Of a DNA stretch of 64,000 bases, positions 34,207-43,590 are shown in pieces. How positions within the stretch are numbered: position 1 is the stretch's first letter; each line of letters opens with the position of its first letter. The position numbers and the translations under genes are program-made. The DNA lies in contig NZ_JACHBW010000009.1 in assembly GCF_014200455.1 (NCBI RefSeq), forward strand, positions 248,001 through 312,000, in the 5' to 3' direction. The notes beneath the pieces were generated by a model, which was not told the DNA's origin, did no database searches, and saw nothing but the letters and a program-made list of their open reading frames with translations. This stretch comes from Paraburkholderia bannensis (lineage in GTDB: Bacteria > Pseudomonadota > Gammaproteobacteria > Burkholderiales > Burkholderiaceae).

Positions 34207-35190
34207 ATGAGTAAAGATTTCACATTCGCTATCAAAAGCATCCGCTTCGATGAAGATTATCATCCGGCGGATAATACGCGTATTACCACCAATTTCGCGA
34301 ATCTGGCTAGAGGCGCGAGTCGCCAGGAAAATCTGCGCAATACCTTCAGGATGATAAATAATCGTTTCAATGCGCTTGCGCATTGGGATAATCCAGCAGG
34401 TGATCGCTATGCCGTCAATCTTGAAATAATTTCCGTCGAGATGCATATTGATGGCGAAAATAGTGATAATGCTCTCCCTTTGATCGAGATATTGAAAACA
34501 AATATTGTCGATCGGAAAAGCAATGAGCGCATTGAAGGCATTGCGGGGAATAATTTCTCCTCATACGTGCGGGATTATGATTTTAGCGTGGTATTGCTGG
34601 AGCACAATAAGGATCAGCCGGGCTTCAGCACTCCCGATAATTTTGGGGATCTGCATGGAAAGCTGTTCAAGAGCTTCGTGAATTCAAGCGCTTACAAAGA
34701 ACACTTTGCCAAACCGCCCGTAATATGCCTGAGCGTATCGAGCAGCAAGACCTATCATCGGACTGAGAATCAGCATCCAGTACTGGGTGGCGAATATCTG
34801 CAGGACGAGTATTCTCTGACCGATGAATATTTCCGGAAGATGGGCTTGAAGGTTCGCTATTTCATGCCGCCGAATAGCGTGGCGCCTTTGGCTTTTTATT
34901 TTGTCGGCGATTTACTCGGCGATTACACCAATCTTGAACTGATCAGCACCATCAGCACGATGGATACCTTCCAGAAGATTTACCGGCCTGAGATCTACAA
35001 CGCGAATTCGGCAGCAGGAAAATCCTATCGGCCTAGCCTGAAGAACCAGGATTTTTCGCTAACCCGCATTGTTTACGATCGCGAAGAGCGTAGCCGGCTG
35101 GCTATCGAGCAGGGAAGGTTTGCCGAGGAGAAATTTATCAAACCATACCAGGCCGTTCTTGAGCAGTGGTCCGCTGACTGTGCTCTCTAA
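34207..35190 (+). CDS. mesX: MesX (DUF1852), partner of folate-independent methionine synthase MesD
   Basis: A 327-residue cytoplasmic protein of the DUF1852 family, starting MSKDFTFAIKSIRFDEDYHP. The next gene encodes a MesD-type methionine synthase, and MesD enzymes need MesX and oxygen to make methionine from homocysteine without a folate donor. Segments VSSSKTYHRTENQHPVLGGE and QDEYSLTDEYFRKMGLKVRY are typical. The DNA is noticeably AT-richer than its neighbours. It ends 26 bp before mesD. The chemistry of MesX is not established; assignment by family and context is strong. Confidence 0.9.
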   Translation: MSKDFTFAIKSIRFDEDYHPADNTRITTNFANLARGASRQENLRNTFRMINNRFNALAHWDNPAGDRYAVNLEIISVEMHIDGENSDNALPLIEILKTNIVDRKSNERIEGIAGNNFSSYVRDYDFSVVLLEHNKDQPGFSTPDNFGDLHGKLFKSFVNSSAYKEHFAKPPVICLSVSSSKTYHRTENQHPVLGGEYLQDEYSLTDEYFRKMGLKVRYFMPPNSVAPLAFYFVGDLLGDYTNLELISTISTMDTFQKIYRPEIYNANSAAGKSYRPSLKNQDFSLTRIVYDREERSRLAIEQGRFAEEKFIKPYQAVLEQWSADCAL

Positions 35191-35216
35191 CTACACAAAA
35201 CGCAAGGTCATCTATT

Positions 35217-36251
35217 GTGAAAAAATTGCTTCCCACCTCGACTGCCGGCAGCTTGCCCAAACCCTCCTGGCTCGCGGAACCCGAGAAACTCTGGTCGCCG
35301 TGGAAATTGCAGGATGAGGGCCTGGCCGAAGGCAAACAAGACGCTTTGCGTTTGTCGCTGCAAGAACAACAACACGCAGGCATTGATATTGTCAGCGATG
35401 GCGAACAGACGCGTCAGCATTTTGTGACCACGTTTATCGAGCACCTGGACGGCGTCGATTTCGAGAACCGCAAGACCGTCAGGATTCGCGATCGCTACGA
35501 TGCAAGCGTACCGACGGTGGTGGGTGCTGTTGCTCGCCAGAAACCGGTCTTTGTCGAAGATGCGAAGTTCCTGCGTCAGCAAACCAGGCAGCCCATTAAA
35601 TGGGCGCTGCCCGGCCCGATGACGATGATCGATACGCTCTATGACGATCACTACAAGAGTCGTGAAAAGCTGGCGTGGGAATTCGCCGGGATTCTGAATC
35701 AGGAGGCGAGGGAGCTGGAAGCCGCCGGGGTCGATATCATCCAGTTCGATGAACCCGCATTCAATGTGTTCTTCGATGAGGTGAACGAGTGGGGCGTTGC
35801 CACGCTGGAAAGAGCCATCGAAGGGCTTAAGTGCGAAACGGCTGTCCATATTTGCTATGGCTACGGCATCCAGGCCAATACGGACTGGAAGAAGACGCTG
35901 GGGTCGGAGTGGCGGCAGTATGAGGAGGCGTTCCCGAAGCTGCAAAAGTCCAGCATCGGCATGGTCTCGCTGGAATGCCACAACTCTCACGTGCCGATGG
36001 AACTCATCGAGCTCATTCGCGGCAAGAAGGTGATGGTGGGGGCCATTGACGTGGCCAGCAATACCATTGAAACGCCCGAGGAAGTCGCCAATACCCTGCG
36101 AAAAGCACTTCAGTTTGTCGATGCCGACAAGCTCTATCCGTGCACCAACTGCGGCATGGCTCCGCTGTCTCGTGCAATCGCGAAAGGTAAGCTGGAAGCC
36201 TTGAGTGCAGGCGCGGAAATCGTTCGAAACGAACTCTCGAACTCGCTCTGA
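35217..36251 (+). CDS. mesD: MesD, core-type cobalamin- and folate-independent methionine synthase
   Basis: A 344-residue enzyme equal to the C-terminal catalytic half of MetE, with a GTG start (AAGGT upstream). The zinc ligands are all present: H211 and C213 (HICYG), E253 (SLECHNS) and C312 (NCGMAP). The homocysteine-binding region starts PTSTAGSLPKP. It lacks MetE's N-terminal folate-binding half, as MesD proteins do, and depends on MesX from the preceding gene. Methionine is made in the cytoplasm; control by MetR is likely from the divergent gene and box. No cobalamin riboswitch is seen upstream. Confidence 0.92.
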   Translation: MKKLLPTSTAGSLPKPSWLAEPEKLWSPWKLQDEGLAEGKQDALRLSLQEQQHAGIDIVSDGEQTRQHFVTTFIEHLDGVDFENRKTVRIRDRYDASVPTVVGAVARQKPVFVEDAKFLRQQTRQPIKWALPGPMTMIDTLYDDHYKSREKLAWEFAGILNQEARELEAAGVDIIQFDEPAFNVFFDEVNEWGVATLERAIEGLKCETAVHICYGYGIQANTDWKKTLGSEWRQYEEAFPKLQKSSIGMVSLECHNSHVPMELIELIRGKKVMVGAIDVASNTIETPEEVANTLRKALQFVDADKLYPCTNCGMAPLSRAIAKGKLEALSAGAEIVRNELSNSL

Positions 36252-36661
36252 ACGGAAGTCGGCGCGTGGCGGCAGGGAATTGAAGACGGTGTAGTTTTTT
36301 GGGGTTTCTTCGAAAAAATTGGCACGTAGTTCCTGCTGGATGCCTCGCGAATTGCAAACCGTATTGCAATTTTTGGCTTTCAGGTAAAGGCAGCAGGCTG
36401 ATTCTTCAAGCCGGGCACGCGCAAAATGGATGAAGCACAACGGTGCCTTGTTAGCCGGCTACGGCTTCTCCACGACTCAATCAGATTGCCACCCATGCCA
36501 GGAGCGTTGCATTGCGCAAGCTCCTTTCTCTTTTTTCCGTTGAAACGAGAAGCTCGGGCGCTTTAGCGCGTTCTTGCCTCGCTTGATTATGCAGAGAGAG
36601 GGTTGCCTGGTCATGCCAGCTTCGAGGTATTCAACGGGGCAAGCGATTAAAGGCTGCCCCT
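36252..36661. other. 410-bp gap after mesD
   Basis: No gene is supported. A long frame on the minus strand is antisense to mesD. The stretch is moderately AT-rich (T-run at 36295-36300, good enough to end transcription but without a clear stem). It probably holds the mesXD terminator and the promoter for the gene at 36662. Confidence 0.4.
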
Positions 36662-37522
36662 ATGGTGCCGTTAACACATAGCTGTGCCCAAGGAATGAGA
36701 GGATGGGGAGTGGACTACGGCAGGAAAAGAACGGGAATTAGCGCGGCAGTGGTGGTCATGGGGTGCTCGTTGGTGGCTCAGGTCGCCTATGCGATCACGC
36801 AGACCAAGGTCAATTCCGGCGCTGGAGCCCATAACGTTGTGGCGCACCACGTCCAGCAGCCCCGTCATCCGATGGTCATGGCGCGGTCGTACGAACATCG
36901 AAAGCCCGAGCACTCACGGCACTTCGAGCACGCGAAGCACGAGGAGCGCACTGAGCATGAGGAACACGCGAAACACACGCGAGTGACGATGGCCCACCAG
37001 CGAGGGCACAGATATTTTCATCGAGTGCGGCTTCGCAAACACGCGGTGCACCACGGCGAGGTCGAGCATGTTCAACGGGCGCAGACCGTGCAAGAACCGT
37101 GGTCCACACAGACCCAGGTCGCTCCCACGTGGGTCCTGCCGCAAGTCTGCGATCAGGTGTTGAACTACACGGGCGCTTGTCAACCGGCGGTTCTGGAGAG
37201 CTTACGCGTTCTCGGTCTCCAGGTGCCTAAAGTGGAAGACCGCGGGCAGATGGCCCAGCACCTCCAATCGATTCTGGATCGCCAGGGGTTGGAGCAGGTG
37301 CAGGCTCAATGCCAATCCGTGTTGCTTGAAGATCAGCGCAAGATCAACGGACTTCAAACGCTATTGACGCGAGCACATGTCGTGCCGTCGGATGACTGCT
37401 CTCGGGAGATCCAGAATCTGACGGCCCAGGCCATTGTTGCCCCGGCTCCAGCCCCTTCCGCGTCTGTCGCCACAGGTGCGTCTGACGTCGCGCAGGCACC
37501 CGTGGCGGCTTCCGGACAATAG
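36662..37522 (+). CDS. His/Gln-rich exported protein of unknown function
   Basis: Up to 286 residues; the start is uncertain (ATG at 36662, ATG at 36695 or GTG at 36710). A signal-like helix, ISAAVVVMGCSLVAQVAYA, follows a basic stretch. The next 90 residues are dense in His, Glu, Lys and Arg (for example HFEHAKHEERTEHEEHAKH), suitable for metal binding. The C-terminal half has four cysteines (VCDQVLNYTGACQP, QAQCQSV, DDCSRE) that could form two disulphides, then an Ala/Pro tail. No family is recognised. It stands alone between mesD and a LysR gene. Confidence 0.6.
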   Translation: MVPLTHSCAQGMRGWGVDYGRKRTGISAAVVVMGCSLVAQVAYAITQTKVNSGAGAHNVVAHHVQQPRHPMVMARSYEHRKPEHSRHFEHAKHEERTEHEEHAKHTRVTMAHQRGHRYFHRVRLRKHAVHHGEVEHVQRAQTVQEPWSTQTQVAPTWVLPQVCDQVLNYTGACQPAVLESLRVLGLQVPKVEDRGQMAQHLQSILDRQGLEQVQAQCQSVLLEDQRKINGLQTLLTRAHVVPSDDCSREIQNLTAQAIVAPAPAPSASVATGASDVAQAPVAASGQ

Positions 37523-37691
37523 CGTCACCGCCGTGGAAGCGGTTCGGTCAGCTTGAGAGAGAAGCGAGGGTCAATCCAGTTGCCGACCCGGCGCGAGGAT
37601 GGATTGACCATCTTCAATGTCAAGACTCGCATAAGGAATATGTTCCGATACTTCAACTGGTGGCCACATTCATTTGACCTCGCGTACCCGA

Positions 37692-38603
37692 TCAAGTCCA
37701 CGTTTGTGAGAGTGAGACGATCTGGGCGCGCAAATAGTCGATGAGTGCCTGGGTGGCGGGCGATGGATAGCGATTGGGTAGCGTGACGATATACAGCACG
37801 TCTTGCTGGCCCGTTACGCGGTATTGCGGCAGGATACGCAGCAGCGTGCGGTTCGCGGGGGCCTGCGAGATGTACGCGGGCAACAGCCCTATACCCAGTC
37901 CGTCGCACGCCGCTTCCGCAAGAAATGGATAGTCCGTCGACTGCAGCGCTGGGCGCAAGGTAATGGGATGCGCTTCGTCCTCGTTTTGCAGATGGACGAG
38001 CGTCATCGTGACCCGGCGCTCCGGATGCGGCGCGGCGAGCAGAGCGTGCCCATTGAGATCGGCGGGGATATTGATCGGCCCGTGTGTTTCGACATAGGCG
38101 CTCGACGCGTACAGATGCCAGTTGATCGTGCAGATGTTGCGCGCGACGCAGTCCAGCGGCGGCGAGTGCGGAACGCTTAGCGCAACGTCGACTTCCTCCG
38201 CGATCAGATCGTCGATGCGGTTCTTGAACGTGACGTGGAGCGTAATGCCCGGATGCGCCCGCGCGAATCCAATCAGGATCCGGCCGATAAACATTCTTCC
38301 GCAGCCAGTCGGCACGCTGATGCGAATACGGCCTGTTAGCGTCAGCCCGAGACTTTCGATGGACGCGCGCGCAGTGCTGAGATCGTCCAGCATGCGCTGG
38401 CCGCAATCGTATAACGTGTGGCCTGCCTGGGTGAGTTCCAGGCTGCGCGTCGAACGGCGCAGCAATTGGGCGCCCGTCTCGCGTTCAAGCTGTTTTAGCC
38501 GCTGGCTGATATTGGCGCGCGTCATGCCCAGCTTGCGCGCCGCGGCGCTGAGGCTCTGCGATTCGACAATCTCGACGAAAATGCCGATAAGGTTCAGGTC
38601 CAT
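37692..38603 (-). CDS. LysR-family regulator
   Basis: A 303-residue regulator from the ATG at 38603 (MDLNLIGIFVEIVESQSLSA), which places the helix-turn-helix at the usual distance; an in-frame ATG at 38660 would add 19 unusual residues. HTH: LSAAARKLGMTRANISQRLK. The effector domain starts near 88 (LTGRIRISVPTGCGRMFIGR), as in the CrgA-like group that often controls oxidoreductases and hydrolases. It is 174 bp downstream of the epoxide hydrolase on the same strand and may control it. The effector is unknown. Confidence 0.88.
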   Translation of the reverse strand: MDLNLIGIFVEIVESQSLSAAARKLGMTRANISQRLKQLERETGAQLLRRSTRSLELTQAGHTLYDCGQRMLDDLSTARASIESLGLTLTGRIRISVPTGCGRMFIGRILIGFARAHPGITLHVTFKNRIDDLIAEEVDVALSVPHSPPLDCVARNICTINWHLYASSAYVETHGPINIPADLNGHALLAAPHPERRVTMTLVHLQNEDEAHPITLRPALQSTDYPFLAEAACDGLGIGLLPAYISQAPANRTLLRILPQYRVTGQQDVLYIVTLPNRYPSPATQALIDYLRAQIVSLSQTWT

Positions 38604-38777
38604 GATCGCGCGAAGTCTTTTCTGATTGGGGCCATCCATACAGAATGTAATGGAATTCACACCGTGCCGATATCGGCGTGAAAGCGGATGCGCATTGCTC
38701 GGACAAATAGCATGTATCGAAGCATTTCACGGACATGCTGCCGTCGTGTCTCCCGGCAGGCGGCGGCAGCGTGAGCA

Positions 38778-40103
38778 TTAGCGTAGCGACGCGAAACTCG
38801 CACGAAGCTCGTTCGTGAACGCTTGCGGCTGCTCCCAGGCCGCGAAGTGTCCACCCTTCGGCAGACGGTTGTAATGAATCAGATCCGGATACGCCTGCTG
38901 GGCCCAGGATTCAGGCGCCGCATACAACTCGTCCGGAAAGACGCTGACTGCAACAGGAAGCGTCACATGTTTGGGCTCGAAGAAGTTCAGCTTGTTTTCC
39001 CAGTACAGGCGCGCCGACGAAATGCCCGTTCTGGTCAGCCAATAAAGCGTCACGTTGTCGAGCACGTCATCGCGCGACAGGCCTTCCGGTTGCCCTGCGA
39101 ATACGCGCGCGATCAGCGCCTGGCTGGCCGCATCGTGATCGAGCATCCACGCGGCAAGGCCGATTGGCGAATCCTCGATGCCATACAGCGTTTGCGGCCT
39201 GCCCGCCATTTCCTGTGCGTAGCCCAGGCCATGCTTATAGAAAAAATCCAGTTGCTCGAACGCGTGCCGCTCGTCTTCGGAAAGGCCGCCAGGCGCGGGC
39301 TGGCCGTACTTGAGCGCCTGGGCAATGGCCTCGGGCACGGTCGCGGGCATATTGGTGTGAATCCCGAGCAAGCCTGGCGGCTTGAGTAACGCCATCTGTT
39401 CGGTGACGGCATTACCCCAGTCGCCGCCCTGCGCAACGTAGCGCGTATAGCCGAGCCGTTCCATCAGCACGACCCATGCGCGCGCGATGCGCTGCGGATC
39501 CCAGCCGGTCGTCGTCGGCTTGCCTGAAAAGCCGTAACCGGGCAGTGAGGGAATCACGACATCGAACGCCTCGGAGGCTGCGCCGCCGTATGCGGTGGGA
39601 TTGGTGAGCGGAGCGATGATCTTCAGTTGCTCGATGATCGAGCCGGGCCAGCCATGCGTGACGATGGCCGGCAGGGCATTCGCATGCTTCGAGCGAACGT
39701 GGATGAAGTGAATGTCGAGGCCGTCGATTTCGGTTACGAATTGCGGCAACGCGTTCAGCCGGGCCTCTACCTTGCGCCAGTCGTAGTGCGTCGCCCAATA
39801 GCGCGCGAGCCTTTGCATCGTCGCGAGCTGCACGCCCTGCGACGCGTCCGTGACCGTTTCCCGCTCCGGCCAACGTGTCGCGTCGATGCGCCGACGCAGA
39901 TCGGCAAGTTGCGAATCGGACGCGTGTACGTGCAGTTTTCGAAGTGCGTCGCTATTTCCGCCGCTGCTACTGGTGATATCCGAGGGTGGCTGTGTTGATT
40001 GCGCAAAAGCGAGCTTGCTCAGCGAGGTCGCAGCGATTGTCGCGGCCGTTACGCCGACAAAGCGGCGGCGTGATGTGAGGAGAGGGCGGGGTAGATCGGC
40101 CAT
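38778..40103 (-). CDS. Exported epoxide hydrolase with Tat-type signal
   Basis: A 441-residue alpha/beta hydrolase that opens epoxides to diols. The start at 40103 has GGAAGGAA; the frame continues upstream without support. Residues 1-35 form a Tat-like signal (SRRRFVG, then a hydrophobic stretch ending AFAQS). An epoxide-hydrolase N-terminal domain (about 55-165) precedes the core: oxyanion motif HGWPGS (150-155), nucleophile D228 in GGDWGNAV, and late His H419 in KGGHFAAW. Same layout as juvenile-hormone/microsomal epoxide hydrolases. Tat export of a cofactorless enzyme is unusual; the signal could be Sec-dependent. Confidence 0.88.
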   Translation of the reverse strand: MADLPRPLLTSRRRFVGVTAATIAATSLSKLAFAQSTQPPSDITSSSGGNSDALRKLHVHASDSQLADLRRRIDATRWPERETVTDASQGVQLATMQRLARYWATHYDWRKVEARLNALPQFVTEIDGLDIHFIHVRSKHANALPAIVTHGWPGSIIEQLKIIAPLTNPTAYGGAASEAFDVVIPSLPGYGFSGKPTTTGWDPQRIARAWVVLMERLGYTRYVAQGGDWGNAVTEQMALLKPPGLLGIHTNMPATVPEAIAQALKYGQPAPGGLSEDERHAFEQLDFFYKHGLGYAQEMAGRPQTLYGIEDSPIGLAAWMLDHDAASQALIARVFAGQPEGLSRDDVLDNVTLYWLTRTGISSARLYWENKLNFFEPKHVTLPVAVSVFPDELYAAPESWAQQAYPDLIHYNRLPKGGHFAAWEQPQAFTNELRASFASLR

Positions 40104-40384
40104 AATATTCCTTCCAGGTGTGTAAATAGGGTTCCTGAATAAATCAGGATGGCAATGCTCGTTTATCAACCAACCAGGAAGAACCGATACGGCGCGAAAC
40201 CTTGCTGATTGCAACTGATTACAGCGGTAGGGCGTGTATGGCACGAGTAGCGATACACGTCCAGCAGGATCCAATTGTTGTTAATACCAGCCCAATTGAC
40301 AATCCCAGTGATAATTGACGGGGCGTAAACTGTGAATGAACAATGCGCTGTTGACAGTGCATTTCAAAGCGCGGTAGTTGTTGC

Positions 40385-40981
40385 TCAGAGGTACAGCGAA
40401 ATATTCTCGATCGCACGCGCCACGTAAACTTCTTTCTCACCAACGGGCGCGATGTGTTGAATCACACCGCGCGCGACCTCAACGCCTGCCAGGCGCGCGA
40501 TCATCCAGGCGGCGAGATAATGCGAGGCCAGGCATCCTCCCGCCGTCGCGACGTTTCCAGTGGCTACGAACGGCTGATTGACAACGGCAACGCCTGCTTC
40601 TTCGACCCATGGTCTTGTGATCGCGTCCGTGCAGGCCGGAACGCCGTGCAGCAAGCCCAGCTTCGCGAGTATCAACGCGCCGGAGCATTGCGCACCTAAT
40701 AATTGGCGCGACGGATCGAGCCTTAATTGCGACATCAATGCGGGATCGGCAACCACGTCGCGCGTCCGTATTCCGCTGCCGACCAGCACGGCATCGGCTT
40801 CGCAAGCCTCCATTAGCGATGCTTGCGCTTCCAGCAGCACGCCATTCATCGAACGCACGCTTTGCTGCGGACTCGCAATTGAAACGCGCCAGCCGGGCTG
40901 GCGAACGCGGTTGAGTAAATTGAACGCAATCAGCGAATCGAGTTCGTTGAAGCCGTCGAAGGTCAGGATGGCGATGTGCAT
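40385..40981 (-). CDS. DJ-1/PfpI-family protein
   Basis: A 198-residue single-domain DJ-1/PfpI protein with nucleophile cysteine C99 in LLGAQCSGALILAK and the conserved acidic residue in FDGFNELD (E13). Members include isonitrile hydratases, glyoxalases and chaperones; length and the FDGFNELD start fit the isonitrile hydratase/ThiJ group. It diverges from a MocR regulator with a 90-bp gap, so that regulator probably controls it. The substrate is unknown. Confidence 0.85.
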   Translation of the reverse strand: MHIAILTFDGFNELDSLIAFNLLNRVRQPGWRVSIASPQQSVRSMNGVLLEAQASLMEACEADAVLVGSGIRTRDVVADPALMSQLRLDPSRQLLGAQCSGALILAKLGLLHGVPACTDAITRPWVEEAGVAVVNQPFVATGNVATAGGCLASHYLAAWMIARLAGVEVARGVIQHIAPVGEKEVYVARAIENISLYL

Positions 40982-41071
40982 GGCGCGCTCGTACGGTTGA
41001 GGATGACGTGTCGAGCCATGGTAGGGACGAGAAGCAATACAATCAAATTATTGTCATGGATACATTGAACG

Positions 41072-42406
41072 ATGCCCGAAGCGCGCTACAAGCAACTGGT
41101 CGATCGCCTCGCCGCCGATATCCGCGCAGGCCGCCTGCGTCCCGGCATGCGTTTGCCGACCCATCGCGATCTGGCTGCGCGGGAAGGGCTGGCGCTGGTC
41201 ACGGCAACGCGCGTCTATGCGGAGTTGCAGGCGATGGGGCTGGTCAGCGGCGAAGCCGGTCGTGGCACGTTCGTCAAGGAGGCGCTGCCACGGGGCCAGG
41301 GCGTCGATCTCCATGCGTGGAGCGCGGATACAGTGGACCTGAGTTTCAACTATCCGTCTTCGCCTGATCAGAGCGAGTTGCTGAGGACGGCGCTACGTCA
41401 GCTTGCGGCAGGTGGCGATCTGGAGTCGTTGCTGCGCTACCAGCCCCATGGCGGCCGGGAACACGAGCGGGCGACGGCGGCGCGGCAACTCGCGCATCGG
41501 GGGCTGCGCGAGGCGTGCGCCGAAAATACGCTGTTCGTCAGCGGCGCACAGCATGGACTGACGACGACCGCGCTCGCCCTGTTCGAACCCGGCGACGTGG
41601 TAGCCGTCGACGCGTTGACATACCCGGGATTCAAGCTGGCCGCCGAGGTCGGCCGGCTGGAACTCGTGCCGATTCCGGCCGCGGGCAGCGGCCCCGATCT
41701 GGATGCGCTGGCGGCCTTGTGCAAGCGAAGGAAGGTGCGCGCCGTCTACACGATGCCGACTTTGCACAATCCGCTCGGCTGGGTGATGAGCGCGACGCGG
41801 CGCCGTGAGCTTGTCGCCATCGCGCGACGGCATGGGCTGATCTTGATCGAGGATGCTGCTTACGCGTTCCTCGCGGATGACGCGCCGCAGCCATTGTCCG
41901 CGCTCGCGCCCGAATTGACGGTCTATGTGTCGAGTTTGTCCAAGAGCGTTGCGACGGGATTGCGCATCGGCTTTCTTCACGCGCCAGCCGAATGGATTCC
42001 GGAGCTTGAACGGGTGATCCGGGCGACGACCTGGAACACACCGGCGACGATGACCGCGATCGCCTGCGCCTGGATGGAGGACGGCACCGCAAACCGGCTC
42101 GAAAAAGAGAAGCGGCACGACGCCAAAAACCGTCAGCGCCTTGCCGGAGATGTTTTGGGCTCGGTGAAGCGAGTCGCGCATCCGGCTTCGTACTTCATCT
42201 GGATTCCATTCGAGCAGGAGGTTCGCGCCGATGCGATTGCGATGGCGCTGATGCGCGAGCGGATTTCCGTGACGACCGCGCAGCCGTTTTCGACATCGTC
42301 AAACGTGCCTCATGCCATTCGCCTGGCAATCGGCTCGGTCGATCTCGTCACACTCAAGCGCTCTTTGGAGACGGTGGCCAGCGTGATTGCGGAACACACC
42401 TACTGA
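41072..42406 (+). CDS. MocR-type PLP-dependent transcriptional regulator
   Basis: A 444-residue regulator. GntR winged helix at about 1-70 (RLPTHRDLAAREGLALVTAT), then an aminotransferase class I-like domain with PLP lysine K291 in YVSSLSKSVATGLRIGF and the NPLGWVMS loop (233-240). It binds DNA and an amino compound through PLP. It diverges from the DJ-1/PfpI gene. This is a complete MocR, separate from the truncated one at 1-894. Confidence 0.9.
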   Translation: MPEARYKQLVDRLAADIRAGRLRPGMRLPTHRDLAAREGLALVTATRVYAELQAMGLVSGEAGRGTFVKEALPRGQGVDLHAWSADTVDLSFNYPSSPDQSELLRTALRQLAAGGDLESLLRYQPHGGREHERATAARQLAHRGLREACAENTLFVSGAQHGLTTTALALFEPGDVVAVDALTYPGFKLAAEVGRLELVPIPAAGSGPDLDALAALCKRRKVRAVYTMPTLHNPLGWVMSATRRRELVAIARRHGLILIEDAAYAFLADDAPQPLSALAPELTVYVSSLSKSVATGLRIGFLHAPAEWIPELERVIRATTWNTPATMTAIACAWMEDGTANRLEKEKRHDAKNRQRLAGDVLGSVKRVAHPASYFIWIPFEQEVRADAIAMALMRERISVTTAQPFSTSSNVPHAIRLAIGSVDLVTLKRSLETVASVIAEHTY

Positions 42407-42669
42407 AGGAGGCCACGCTTCACCTGGAATGACGACCGGCGGAGTTCCGAGGGGAACCGGTCACTGGAATGGCTGGTTTGACGACTACGGGAGTGGGGCA
42501 TTTTGGCTGCACTGCGTTATACGACCAAGCACGTCTGCTCGCCTCCGTTCCGCATGACATGCGACCGCCATAACCGAGCCGGAGCGGTCAGTCGGCCCTC
42601 TTGGAAGCTGCCGTTCGAACCGGGACCACCCATCTGGTCGGTCCCGATCCACAGTGCGTGCTGTAACGG

Positions 42670-43590
42670 CTAGCAAGTCCGATCGCGACGTATCATCGCC
42701 GACAGGATATATCCGGCAACTCGTGGGTTCTCCTTGATTCGCCGGGTGCTGTAGCCATACCAGTCATGACCATATGGCACATAGACGCGCACGTGAAATC
42801 CTTGCGCAAGCAAAGCGTCACGCAGCGGTTCGCACACCCCCAGCAACATCTGGAACTCAAATCGCGAGCTATCGACCTGCTCGCGTTGCAGCCAGTTGGT
42901 TAGCGAATCGATCAATTGTTTATCGTGGGTTGCAATGCCCACGAATGATCCCGCCTGAATCGCGCTCGTAACGTGCCGAAAAAAGTGCGCGTTGATCGCT
43001 GTCCGATCCATCGATGCACCGGCGACGAGATGTTCATTTGCCTCGGCATAAATTCCCTTGCAAATGCGTATGCGGCTCTTGCGAGCCGTTAGCGGAACGA
43101 TGTCATCGTTTGTACGCGTCAAATACGCTTGCAGTGCGATTCCGATTGGATATGCGTCGGCTTCGAGCTTCAAGAACGCGTCGAGCGTTTTCTGGGTGCA
43201 ACTGATGTCCTCCATGTCGATGCACGCGCTGATTCCGTGCGTTGCCGCCGCTTGTAGAATCAACGTGACGCGCGCCATACATGCGTCTTCGTCGAGATGC
43301 AACCCCAGCGCGGTCAGTTTGATCGACAGCTCGGCGGCCTCGTTTTGCACGCCAAGCGCTTGAACGAGATCGAGATAATCGCGAGTCATCGACTCTGCCT
43401 GAGCTGACGTCGACGCTGTCTCGCCCAACACATCGACGGTCGTTCGGAAGCCTGCTGCATGGAGCGCGTGGATGCGCGCGCGGGCATGGGAAAGCGTTTC
43501 GCCAGCGATATAGCGCCGCGAAATCTTCCGGATCAGCGAACGGGGAACGAGCGGGATGGCGTGAGCCGCCATCGTATTGAAAATACGCAT
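42670..43590 (-). CDS. Monofunctional proline dehydrogenase
   Basis: A 306-residue FAD enzyme oxidising proline to pyrroline-5-carboxylate. The TIM-barrel core shows TTVDVLGETASTSAQAE, LSIKLTALGLHLDED, RIRICKGIYAE and the C-terminal substrate-binding YSTRRIKENP. It lacks the P5C dehydrogenase and DNA-binding parts of PutA, which is the usual trifunctional enzyme in this bacterial group, so it is an additional short PRODH. Electrons normally go to quinone at the membrane. No P5C dehydrogenase gene lies nearby. A stem-loop is found in its leader at 43655-43683. Confidence 0.9.
   Translation of the reverse strand: MRIFNTMAAHAIPLVPRSLIRKISRRYIAGETLSHARARIHALHAAGFRTTVDVLGETASTSAQAESMTRDYLDLVQALGVQNEAAELSIKLTALGLHLDEDACMARVTLILQAAATHGISACIDMEDISCTQKTLDAFLKLEADAYPIGIALQAYLTRTNDDIVPLTARKSRIRICKGIYAEANEHLVAGASMDRTAINAHFFRHVTSAIQAGSFVGIATHDKQLIDSLTNWLQREQVDSSRFEFQMLLGVCEPLRDALLAQGFHVRVYVPYGHDWYGYSTRRIKENPRVAGYILSAMIRRDRTC

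Noticed and set aside
35208..36440. A 410-codon minus-strand frame over mesD
   Set aside because: Antisense of a gene with all four zinc ligands in place.
42485..42676. A 63-codon minus-strand frame after proline dehydrogenase
   Set aside because: No ribosome site, no recognisable content, and the 263-bp gap otherwise looks non-coding.
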